Positions 1 to 11,400 of a DNA stretch of 64,000 nt are shown one piece after another. The stretch's first letter is position 1. The number at the start of each line of letters is the position of its first letter. The notes beneath the pieces were generated by a model. That model was not told the origin of the DNA. It saw nothing but the letters and a program-made list of their open reading frames with translations, and did not search any database. This stretch comes from Bemisia tabaci (Eukaryota; Arthropoda; Insecta; Hemiptera; Aleyrodidae), in NCBI RefSeq assembly GCF_918797505.1, contig NC_092796.1, positions 57,070,851 through 57,134,850 of the forward strand. The letters are read 5' to 3'. Position numbers and translations under genes: made by a program.

Positions 1-2036
1 GAAATTACGTAAATCCCTATGGTGGAGAGAGGGTTCAAACTGTCTTTTTGATGCTTAAAAATTGGAATTTGCACAGAATATGCATTAAGACTAGTTTTAC
101 TTGAAATCATTAAGTCTCGATTTTCTTTAAAAAAAAAAACTGTACCTATTCCCCTTGTCCACCAAGCCCCTCATTTTTCCAATGAAGCGGAAAAATTGGG
201 ATGCATACGATGAACATGAATGAAGGCATCTATGTATAGAATATTAAAAAATAAAATGTTACTTTGATCACGGAGATACTTTTCAAAACATTCAGTCTTT
301 GGTCGTTTCTCAAATAATTAAAAATTGACCAAAGACACGTTCTAAGGGACCAATAAAAATTTGTAAATCATGTTTGTTGGATTTTATCGCTTCTCGGTGT
401 AGGAATATTCTTTGATAAAATTTTAAAATGTTCATCTTTTTTTGTGAGTGGGAGTCTCAGTTTATATTTAAACAGAATATGCTTTGCTCTTGATCATGAT
501 TGAACTGATTGTTTTCAAAGGAAAGGTACTCTGTTCAAAAAAAGTTTACGAGAATAGGCAACATGACTAATCTGTCACCAGGCATAGGGGAAGTTCATAT
601 TTTCTAAAAGTGGTTGATGGATGTCAGACGTGTCAACGTTTGTTTGAAAGTCTTGAAAGTAATTTTCTGATGAGAACAAGTTTCATGAACTTGCAGGAGA
701 ATTTTGCATTTTGAACTCATGCCCTTTTGCATGCAAACTAGGGGAAATATTTTATGTATTCCAATTTGAGGGGGCAACAGGAAATTAAGTTTGTAAAATT
801 GTATCTTAAATATGAAATGATAAAAATACGATCGCGGGTTATGCTACCTTTCGCAGAAAGTTTAAGACAATATTTTATCAAATTATTTCTCTAAATCTGC
901 ATTGAAAATAAGCTAATTTTTGTTTTGATTCGTCATGTTTGCTATCTAAGATCTCTTGTCAGATCTCAGAATTATTGTTGTATGTTCCTCTCTGGAAATC
1001 GCAGGTTTGCATTGCTGTAAAACTCTTTAAACCTAAATCAAGTTGTAGACACTAAGACTCATCTTTATAGAAAAGCCTATATAACATTGTATTCTTTATG
1101 CCTTATAGAACGATAGCGATTCTAATCGCACTAGTTACACATCTGATAAGCAGAGCTTAAATTGCGAGATATTGATCGGATCCGGAAACATATGTTGAGA
1201 AATTTTATTTGAATTGTATACTTTATCCAGGAACATAAAATCGCGAGTTAAAGTTTAATACATGACTTGTCTTTCCTTAATTTCCGATTATCAAAGAAGA
1301 TAATCCTCCAGTTAATTCATACAACAATGGGTCACTATACCTTGTGTTATTAATTGAATACTTAAAGTCCCTTGTGAGTAGATTACGTGATAACTTATTG
1401 CGTATTTTTGGAACCAAAATCTCGCACAAGCCCGCTTTTAAAATGTCCAAAGATTCGATGGAATTCCAAACGCTCTGGCATGGCAGAAAAATGATAGAAG
1501 TGATGTACAACGGCAGTCAAATCGCTATCTCCTCTCATGTTCCTTTATGATTGTTAAAAGAAAACGTAGTGCAATGTGGGATTCTTGTTGATTGCTAACT
1601 ACAGGTAACGTAAATTAAATTCGATTCTTTGATTCTAAAGATATGATTATGACTTTTCCATTGTTTTCAAATACAAGGAGTAGAGGGCATTTGACGGAAA
1701 CCCGTAATCGCTTCTGATTGATGCCGGATGACATCATTCATCACATGCGTGAAACAGGGGCATTTTAAATTTTCCGAAAAGTTGCGCTTTTTGAATCTCG
1801 GTTTCTGAGTTACTTTTTTGCGTTTTTATAGGCGCATCGTGTTCTACGAATGAGAAATGTATTCACAAGTTAAGAGTCGTTCATGGTTCAGTGACCCATT
1901 ATTGGACAAGTTGTGAACATCAATTTTTAATGCTGGTGGCTGGGTTATTCTAGGTGGTCCATTATTAGTTATTAAGTTAATTACTTAAAAATGTTATTTG
2001 TTATTTCTTGCATTATTGTTACATATTATCACAATC
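1..2036. other. Non-genic AT-rich sequence
   Basis: No exon with splice support and no frame above 77 codons that looks coding. A short GTGGTCCATTATTA-like word near 1957 resembles the terminus of the element at 19151-19710. Nothing else recognised. Confidence 0.5.
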
Positions 2037-2037
2037 T

Positions 2038-2220
2038 ATTGTTGCTATACAGAGGCGACTCTTGAAAATTGGCACCACTGTTTTTCATCTATTTAAATGT
2101 ATTTAAAACAAGCGATTCTTGGTGAGGTAGCTTGCCTCACCTAAAATCGATATTTTTAACGTATTCAAATGGAGGAAAAACAGTGTTGCCGACATACAAA
2201 ACCGCCACTGTTGCTATATT
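2038..2220. repeat. Short palindromic MITE-like element
   Basis: Imperfect inverted repeats of about 40 bp: GGCACCACTGTTTTTC on the left against the reverse of GAAAAACAGTGTTGCC on the right, both flanked by TTGCTATA. No coding capacity. Confidence 0.4.
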
Positions 2221-2875
2221 ATTTTAAGAATGAACTATTTTGCGGTGCTCTCTCACTGTGGCATGTCGATTCATCCTCTCTATTTTATACTTCCGTGGAA
2301 AGAACTATAAATACAAAAAAATGACTGTAATTATAAGTTGAGTGTTGTATACTCCCCAAGTTTTCCTCTACACATTTATATGCTGCCTAAAATGCATTTT
2401 AGCTTCCGCATAATGATGAAGGGGTGGATTTAATGCTCAAGACTAATACCTACTTAACTTTTCACTGATAAGAACTGATAAGAACCCAAAAAGATATTGA
2501 TGGACTATAATCAGTTCATCCTCATTTTACAACAATCACGGTGAAAATAACCCAAATTTGGGACTGATTAGGTATCTCAGATTGACTATTGCAGTCTATT
2601 AATACTCATTTTCCTCATGTCACTATATTATAAAGATAAAATAATATAAGACTTCATATTTTCAAGTCGTTTGACCAAATAATCAATAACACAACATACT
2701 AGCTTAGACGTGAAGCACCGAAATACATTTTTTATATTACACTTTAATATAAAGTCATAAGAGTAACGCGCAACGAGTGACGCCTGAGCCGCGAAGTGCT
2801 TCGGAGTGTTGGACTACTAAGCGGTCAAGGGGCGTACTCCACCCCCCCCCCCCCGCCCCCCCGATCACTAAAATT

Positions 2876-3361
2876 TATAGACAAAGCTATAGACAAAGAA
2901 GGTAAAATGAATTTGAGCGATCTCAATGATGGATGCAGACGGTTGTAATGTACAAAGGGGGTGAGTAATGGACCATATAGAACGTTTTCGATACATCAAA
3001 TAGGTGAGATTGTATCGATATCGATTGGTTCAACATGTAACAATAGCCTGAAAAGTCAATCGAGTAATCTGAGGAAACGAGGTTTTTCTGATAGATTTTT
3101 GATTCTTATGAGTACTAAATGACATCGCAAGGTGAAATAGTTAGGAATTTTCTCATTTTCAGCTTTTCCGACTGAAATCCTGAAAGTTTTGTTTGAGGTT
3201 ATGTTCTATTGTTTTGAACCAAACGATACATTAAACGACTATCGAAAACTATCTATAATCGGTCCATCGTTTGTCCCTTATAGTCTGTAACATTCACTAA
3301 TTCTCACCAATGGGATCGCTCTATTTTCCCTTCGTCTTCTTTGTCCATCACTTTGTCCATC
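2876..3361. repeat. MITE-like element with long terminal inverted repeats
   Basis: The left end (GACAAAGCTATAGACAAAGA) is mirrored at the right end by TCTTTGTCCATCACTTTGTC. The matches extend inward through GAGCGAT and the ATTGAACCAAACGATAC region. No coding frame inside. Confidence 0.5.
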
Positions 3362-3758
3362 AATTCAAATAATCAGCACGCAGTTAACTTTTAAGCATAC
3401 GGTTGTACTACTCTGGTAGTCGCTACCTCCGTAAGAAGTTTGTAGAAGTATTTTTAGACTTATCGCGCAGTTGAGCCGAAATGTATTTCTCTCCGCGTAT
3501 GCCTGAACTTTTTTTCTTAGTGTGTAAGAGTAGAAATAAAAGTTTGAATTCAGATCGTGCGTGGGACCCAGGTTGAGCTACGTGCCTTGGATCTTTCCAC
3601 AAAATCGAGGGCCGAAACTCTGCTGTGCTAAGGAATACCACCGTATGCGCCTTCAGACGTTGCCAAATTACCTTCAACAAATCACGAATTTTTGAGGAAA
3701 TTTGTACATATTTTTCTTTCGATTTTTCAGAGAATTTTGTTCCTAATTTGATCTTGAT

Positions 3759-5086
3759 GGGTCTTTCACACGCAAGAGATACATGCAGCTAACTGATTGT
3801 GCATTCTTAGAGTAAATTATCTCAAAAACCACGTCGAGCACATCAAAAAAGTCTGAAATCCACTCCTTAGCGCACAATCTGCGTAGTTTGTAAAGCTCGG
3901 TTTTTCAAATTTACCGCGTATGCGGGCAGTTTTTCTTGAAGGCCGGCAATCAGGTTTGCCCGAAGAGAGACCTAACGTAAGTAAACAAACAACCCCGCGA
4001 ACTGTTATAAACTCCTCTTGCGTAAGATTTCAATTGTTTCAATGATTTTGTTTTTGAAACATAAAGAAAGAAAAAGGAAACAAACGCTTGATGACGATTG
4101 AAATCATACGATAGAAAAAGTTAGCGAGGTGGTCAGTTTACTCAGGTATTTTTCTTACTCCTATGTCTGTGTAGACCTGGTCGGCGGTGACAGATAAAAA
4201 CTGCCGGCAGACGCGGGAAACTCGATAGAGCACAGGGAAGAATTTCATGAGCCGTCCTGCGCGCATGGCGCACGACCTGCCTTCATTCATCTAGCGTTGA
4301 GAGTTCACTTATTACTTCACATGACCAGTGTGTAATTTTAAAAGTTGAAAATTTAAAAAAAAAAAATTACACAACATACGATTTTCTTGGCCAGGTAGCT
4401 CTAATCTAGGCTCTTCCCGCAATCGTCCAACACCCGCCCGCATCGGGAGCTCCGCGGCGCGGCGTGCTGCCAGCGCGGAACGCGCACTGACGCCTACAAA
4501 CCTAAGGGGATACTTCAAGCATTGCGCAATGCGTGCACCGCCGCCTACAAACCTAAGGGGATACTTCAAGCATTGCGCAATGCGTGCACTGACGCCTACA
4601 AACCTAAAGAGCTACTTCACGCATTGCGCAATGCTTGAAGTATCCATTTAGGTTTGTAGGCGTCAGTGTGCATTTCGAGCTGGCAGCGCGCGGCATCACG
4701 CCGCGCCACAGCGTACCATAAGCTTGCCTACAATTAATAGGTCAGGACGTTAAAACGTAGGCAATTTGACATCAAATTCGAAATTATCGACTCAAAAAAA
4801 CATCAATTTCGAAACTTTCGTGATCTTTCAGTCATTATCCGACTTATTTCTTCCTATTCTTGAGTTTTGGACCATAATGCGCCGCGGGCGGCGCTCATGG
4901 AATTCTCTCCTGTGCTAGTCGCGGGAAACTTGATCAAGCGTGTTACAAACTACGCAAATTGCGCGCCTTGGATGTCAGGATGCAATGGATTTCAGCCTTT
5001 TTTGACGTGCCAAACGTGATTTCCGTGCGATTCTACCTAGGGTATATTTATTTAGCTATGTATCTCTACTTGCGTGCAACAAACCC
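3759..5086. mobile_element. 1.33 kb inserted element with inverted repeats
   Basis: Terminal inverted repeats are GGGTCTTTCACACGCAAGAG at the left and CTTGCGTGCAACAAACCC at the right. They continue as GATACATGCAGCTAA / TTAGCTATGTATC. Further inward, TTTGTAAAGCTCGG and its relatives mirror 4940-5010. It holds no transposase and contains the palindromic repeat at 4430-4700. Confidence 0.5.
4430..4700. repeat. GCCTACAAACC palindromic MITE, copy 1, expanded to 51 bp tandem units
   Basis: Units starting GCCTACAAACC at 4492, 4543 and 4594 repeat with a 51 bp period around GCATTGCGCAATGCGTG. They are followed by an inverted copy ending GGTTTGTAGGCGTCAGTG near 4672. Other copies are at 40943-41030 and about 49800-49880, where each arm is present once. 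Confidence 0.75.
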
Positions 5087-5257
5087 ATTTAATCAAAGGT
5101 ATCTGAAAGTTTTAAGGAAAAATATTCATAACTTTCTTGAAAAATAAATATATTCTTGTAGGAAATTTGGCAACATTGAAAGCTCTTACGGCGTTTTTCC
5201 TTTGCGTAGGAACTGGAGACTGTATTAAATCATACCCGCTCGGATGATGTAGTAGTT

Positions 5258-5494
5258 TCACGTGTAAACTTTTGATTTTCCAGCGAACTCTGCCTCTATC
5301 TCGTCGAGCGTTCTCCGGTGAGTCTCAACGAGCCACGTCACGCAAAACGAGCCGAATAGCGCGGACCCCACCGCAAACATGAGTATCATCCCCTGGAGAT
5401 GCAGATTATCCATTAGAACATTGTACAGCTTCACCGACACGAACATCGCTATGAACTGCGAAACGTAGGTCATGCCGGACATCAAACCGCGCAC
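5258..5494 (-). CDS. Gene A last coding exon (TM11-TM12)
   Basis: It begins VRGLMSGMTY after a TTGCAG acceptor and ends in KSKVYT and a TGA stop at 5258. It encodes TM11, TM12 and the family C-terminal VETHRRTLDEIEAEFAG. The nearest minus-strand AATAAA downstream is at 5047-5052, inside an inserted element. Confidence 0.92.
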   Translation of the reverse strand: MRGLMSGMTYVSQFIAMFVSVKLYNVLMDNLHLQGMILMFAVGSALFGSFCVTWLVETHRRTLDEIEAEFAGKSKVYT

Positions 5495-8400
5495 CTGCAA
5501 CCCACACACAGAGGGAAAACTCAACACAAAAGTTTGTTTAATGCGGGACGTAAAACGAAAATGGACCGCTTTAAGCAGGAAAAAACCAAGCCTCATCAGC
5601 TATTGCCACATTAATTTGGCAATTTTATTTTTACGTGAAAACGGTTTTGCGGATTTTTAACCAAATTCAAAGGAATTTTCTGCTTGGTACGAAGCAAAGT
5701 CCGTAACATTTTCAAAGGAGTCCGCACGAACGTCCTCTTGCTTAAAATTAAATTGCCCACTTAAAAATGTGGAAATACCTGATGTGACTTGGTTACTTTC
5801 TGGTAAACGCGGTCCAGACAATTCGAGCCTTCGGTTAGCTCTGGAGTTTCCCGGTCCCTTCATTGTTTTCTGCGCTAAATCCATAGCAAACTGTACCAAA
5901 ATCAACACAAAATTTGGGTTGATTTATATGTTTCACTTCCTATGTTAACCAAAGGTATCACAAGAACACGAATATTTTTATCAGTGCAGTAAAGGAAACA
6001 GAACTGAAAATTTTGGCACAATTTCCTCGAAAGCTCAAAAATTGAAGGAAATATAATTCCTGAAGTTGCAAGACAAAAAAGTATTCGGTTATAGAAAAGG
6101 TGGTTTAAGTTGTTGAATAAAGTTAAGGAGACTTTTTCCTGGAAGATGAGGTCCCTTTTTGAAGACCCGGTCATAAAAGATGAATGTGGATGATAAATTT
6201 TGTCATTCCATGAAGTTTGAAATTCTCGTTAATGTGAGTATCAAAGAGAGAAAGGTGTGGTGCGTTCAAAGCTTAAGGCTGGTTTAACCCGACGTCCCAA
6301 TTTTTTCAGAACAAAACGGAGATAGCCTTAAAAATAGCTGAAAATTTGGGACATAAATTATGGTTTTAAACTAGGAGTTTTGCCCTTAAGTATCCCTCTT
6401 CCACTGGTAAGACTTTTTAGAGCGAGCTCAGACTTCCTTCTTAAAGTAACACTCGAAATACTTAAAGGAACCTGAGGCCTATGACTTCAGGAAAGAGATA
6501 TTTTCTGCATAAACTTTAATTGAGTTTCATGACGCATCGCTGAAACAGCCTTTTATGGGAAAAGCACACCGTACTTTTCTATGGCCTGCATAAAAGTTTT
6601 GTTTTTGAAATGTCCTTTCCTTATTTTTTTCACGATTACTCACTTTTAACAACGCAATGCGTTTATTTTGCGTTTAGCGGAAAAAACAACTTCGAGCTGA
6701 GCCCTAACATTTTTAGCCGGCTAAAGGCAGTGGTGCAGAGCCTAACAACTTTAGGGTCCAGCCTTGCAACTTTAGGGTCCAGCCTTGCAATTTTAGGGTC
6801 CAGCCTTACAAACTGTAGGGCTCAGCAATACTACCTTCAGCTGGCTCCATTTGATCTCATATGTAAGGGCATTAAAAAACAGAAAAAATGTGGACTTTTT
6901 TGGACTGTGTTAGGATTTAGCGCTAAGTTGTTCTTCCTTTTTCGTTCGAAAATTTCCAATTTTCGCAAACACGGTTTGCTTTGCAGACAGATGCTTCCCA
7001 AAGGTCTTGATGGAAAAAGTTCCAAGTGAGAGGTTTACCTTCATCGGAAATATCTCGAAAGGCATCGTCCATGGCAGAGCATAGATTCCAAGGGTCATCG
7101 TGAAAATATAAGCAAAGAACAAAGCTATCAAAATCCACTGGTTCTCTACGAGAACTGGTGCCAGATGTCCGAAGTGCAAGAAGGCAAAGACTGCCAGGAG
7201 GCAAGCAGACGAGCCGAACCCTGAAACGGATCCGATGACCCTACGCCGTGCATGCCGCATCCAGAAAGAAGTCAGTGTCATGGCGATTAGTCTCACCACT
7301 GCTATCCCCACAGTCACCTGGAGTGTTCACAAAAAGACATTAATCCCGTTATTTTCTCAGATGTGCGTGCGAAAAGAATTTTATCACTCTTAATTGGACC
7401 GCATTTTGCAATTTGGAACTATAAATTTTGGCTCTTGTGGAAAAACACTTGTGTGCAAAAGGAAACTAATGACACATACTTTGTTTTTAAACCGGGCTAG
7501 AATTTATAGTTCCAAATTGTAAAATGTAGCCCAATTGAGGCGATGGGTGCAAAATGGGCACTTCTTAGTTGCGACGTTTCACTCGAGTGCTAATTATATT
7601 TTAGGGAGGAAGCTATTGGGTGGTTTTGCTGATGAAATTTTACGTTTCTAGCACTGTAAAAGCGTAGAGAATATTCAGTGAAAGTTAACAGAAATTAGAT
7701 ACATTAATTTGCTTTAATTATAATGGATGAAACTTTAGCAGAGATTTTGAGACACTGCAACCAAGAAATGCCCTTTCTGCACACAGCGCTTCAACTATTA
7801 GCTATATGTACGTTAATTGGACTATACATTTTGCAATTAGAAACAAACATTTCTAGCCAATCGGTAAAAACTTTTATGAGCATAGAGAAACTAATAGGAA
7901 ATACGTTGTTTCTAAACTTAGCTAGAAGTTGTAGTCCTAATTGCAAAACGAAGTCCGATTGACGTTACTGGTATTGGTCTAAATAATCACTCTCCTAACG
8001 TTGCACCGTAAATCCATGGTGGATATGTCACAGGCAGTCAGCAGTTGCCGGCAAGTTGTAAGCGACTTGCGTATTAATTCGTTGTCAAATTGCAATAATT
8101 TGCATCGACATAATGAAGCTTTCACTACGGTAGAGAACTTCATAAGCGCGTCTTGGAGCGCCTTCAAATCCCGATGACACTAAATGTTTTACCAGGCAGT
8201 TAGATTAGTTGTATTCTGTTTTATAGCAGATTTCTCAGCTCGTAATCTACACTGTTAAAAATTTTGGAGTGAAATTCTGTGCCGGAGTCTATATAGCGCC
8301 CGAGAACCCAAAAAGATATGGATTCAGAGCGGAATCTGTTCTCTCTATCCTACGGAATGACTTACACTATTAAGCAGCGAAATCTACTCTTTTTGCGGAG

Positions 8401-11400
8401 TATCATACGCTTTTATGGTGCTAATTTCACCCCACACTCATGTCACTCGGGCTTTTTAGGTGCTATGTAGACTCTGGCACTGAATTTCACTCCCCAGTGA
8501 ATAACAGTGCGTATAATAAAACCCAGCCTCCCGGACCACATCATAATTATCATCATTGTTTTAATTTCACAAACAGGTTATCATCAACACAGGATATTGG
8601 ACTGCATTTAGCAGAAAGGACCCAAGCCGCATAAGCTATTGCTAAATTTAACTAGGAATTTTAATTTTGTACAAGAGAAGTTTTGTGCTGATTATTTTGA
8701 AAAGTTAAAGGGATTCGCTTCGTACTATGCAAAAAACTCACTGAAATTTGCACGAAAATCCGCACAGCCGTTTTTATGTGAAAAATTAAATTGCCTGGTT
8801 GAAATCGGCTATGACCGATGTGGCTTACCTCCTTTCTGCTTAGAGGTGTAGTCAGCTAGACCATTGTTTACTTTCGGTTTGCAAGCGTTTTCGCATCACT
8901 ACTATCCACATGAAAACATCCGACTCTCGCAGAAGCAAGAACACAAGCTTACACAAACTTTTTAATACTTTTAAACCGTATAACACTCTAATTTTTAGCC
9001 ACATAAAAATCACAACCATATAAAAGTCGCGAATCATGTCTGATAAGTAGTTTTTTTTACGACACGATCATGAGACGGATATTTTCAAGGTGGATACTAG
9101 CGAACGCCGCTTTGTGCAGAGACCCAAATTCGTCGTCGGCGCTTGCAAACTGAAAGTATATAATGTTCAACTCAGCTGACGACACTTCTAACACATTCCA
9201 TCTTGCCCCTTGCTGGCAGCTTACCTGTACCGGGCTGTAGCCGGAATGGAACTCGGCCATAAACTGAATGGAGTAGGATATCACAATATAAAACCCAGCC
9301 ATATTTTGGAGGACGGCCATGATGCAAACCATGGAGAATGGCTTCCAAACGGTCGGACCCAGCAGATCACCGAGGCTGAAGGTCTCGGTGGACTTGTTCT
9401 CGGCCGCATCCTGAAGTTCCTTCAGCTTGGCCTCCAGGCTGGCCGCGGGGATCCCACTTTGACGAAGGCTCTTGCGGGCGGTCTCCAGTCGACCTTGACG
9501 TACGAGCCAAACCGGGGTCTCGTAGAGGAAGAAAGAAAGGGCCAGACCAGAGGTGGCCGTTATGGCGTTGATACCAGTCGCGATGGTCCAATGGTAGTAT
9601 CCTCCTACTACGTAGATGTATATGAAACCCAGGGAGCACATCACCGTGTAGAGTGCCATCAGAACCCCGCGCAGAGCAGCCGGCACCGTCTCCGAAACAT
9701 AGATGAAAGATGCGAAATCGCAACCTGCAAGGAAGCCATGACTAGAGTACTGCCGTGCTAGGGAAAGACGCCGTATGAACCTGCAAGCGTTGCCAAATTT
9801 TCTTTGAAAAATCACACGTTTTCAAGATCATTTGTGATTATTTTTCGTGCAATTTTTCAGGTAATTTAGTTTGCAATTAGCTTTAAAAGGTCTAAAAATT
9901 TCAAGGAAAAATGTTGATAACTTTCTTCAAAAATGAATATTTTCCAAGACGAAATTTTGCGACTCTCGAATGTTCATACGGCGTTCTTCCTCAGCAAGGC
10001 AAAGTAGGTACTTACATAGCAAAAGTATTACTGCGGGTGTGACACTCGAAAACCCATCAGGCCTTCACGGATTCCTCCGCGAGTAAAGTTACAGCCCAGA
10101 AGGGCAGCCAACCTATGAATTCAAATTATCCAGAACGATTTATTGTTGCCATTGTTACACCTTGTCTTTGTGTGCACATATTTGACGTAGTTTTTGCATA
10201 AATTCACTCATTTTTGTGGATGAACGATCACTTCTGAACATACTTTGCTATGCTAGTTTGAATCGGAATCTGAAGATTGGCAGTGAAATTTTGTGTGTCA
10301 GAAGGCTGGCTGCCCTTTTGGGCCCTAAGCCCTCCTTGACACGATCTGTCCAAACCCTTGCTATCTTTGTGTTAAAATAGGTCAATCTTCGCAGTGCTCA
10401 GTAAATTAGAGCCGCCAATTTTAGAAGAGGTGCGTTGTGTAAGTTACCTCTACAGTGCTGCTAAGATTATCTAAGTTTCTTGAGGTTGATTCTGATCATA
10501 GGCGTAGCTAGGTCATTTTGCTGGGGAGGACCTGGCCCCCCATCACCGGGAGGTCTGGGGGGTATAGAATATCTTTCAGCTCAGTGGGGGGTCCGGGGAA
10601 AATTTTTAAAATTTTAACTCTATTTGAGCGCATTTCGAGGCACTTGTGGCGCTAATCTTCCTTCAATTTCTGCCTAAAAATCACCCAGTTTTATGTATTT
10701 TAAGGTTAAAATACTTTGAAATTGTTGCATTCATCAGGTTATACTATTTATAGGCATATGTTAGGCATGGTTGACTAACATACTGAATACATACTAACAT
10801 ACTACATGTTTACTAATTGCCGAAATATTTACTTTCTATTTGTGACGCATGAATAATGCAAAAAGGCGTTCTAAGAGTTCGGTTGGGTCACGCAACTAAA
10901 CTAACCTTTCGGCAAAGCGGGAAGTATCGCCAGATTTGAAGGCGTTCTGAGCGTTCGGTTGGGTCACGCAACTAAACTAACCTCCCGGAGAAGCGAGAGG
11001 TATCGCCAGATTTGAAGGTGTTCTAAGCGTTCAGTTGGGTCACGCAACTAAACTACCCTCCCGATAAAGCGGGATGTATAGCCAGTATTTGAAGGCTCTC
11101 CCGGCGTTCACAAACTAACAGTTAACTAAGCGTTCACTAAAACTTGCCAAGTTCCAAAAGATTTTCAGGCAGAACTAACATTTATTTCAGTCATATAAGA
11201 TTAAGCAGACGACTGCGATGTGAGCCTTATAAATGCATTATCTCTTTTGCACCAAGGAACTAAAAGTTCTGGCTCATCCAAAAAAAGCACCTATCTGCAC
11301 CTATCTATCCCCTCTGCAAGAGACTATCTGATCGTTAAAGAGAATCGTTTACAAGCTGTTTCCAGGCAAACACTTGAATATTGCCAATAATTTAGAGGGT

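Larger units (their letters stand above)
3626..5215. mobile_element. MITE family R7, split by an inserted element
   Basis: The 5' half (GTGCTAAGGAATACCACCGT, then GTTGCCAAATTA) ends near 3758. The matching 3' half starts near 5090 and ends with GGCAACATTG and TTACGGCGTTTTTCCT near 5210. The intact relative at 9749-10006 shows the two halves contiguous. The intervening 1.33 kb is a later insertion. Confidence 0.55.

Noticed and set aside
6610..7029. 139-codon plus-strand frame
   Set aside because: Its middle is the 21 bp tandem repeat and its end overlaps the end of gene A intron 5.
9210..9761. 183-codon plus-strand frame
   Set aside because: Lies antisense to gene A exon 4, where the minus strand has clear transporter motifs; it is a shadow of GC-rich coding sequence.
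10865..11095. CRISPR-like spaced repeat
   Set aside because: Units are contiguous 76 bp tandem copies in an insect intron, not constant repeats with unique spacers.
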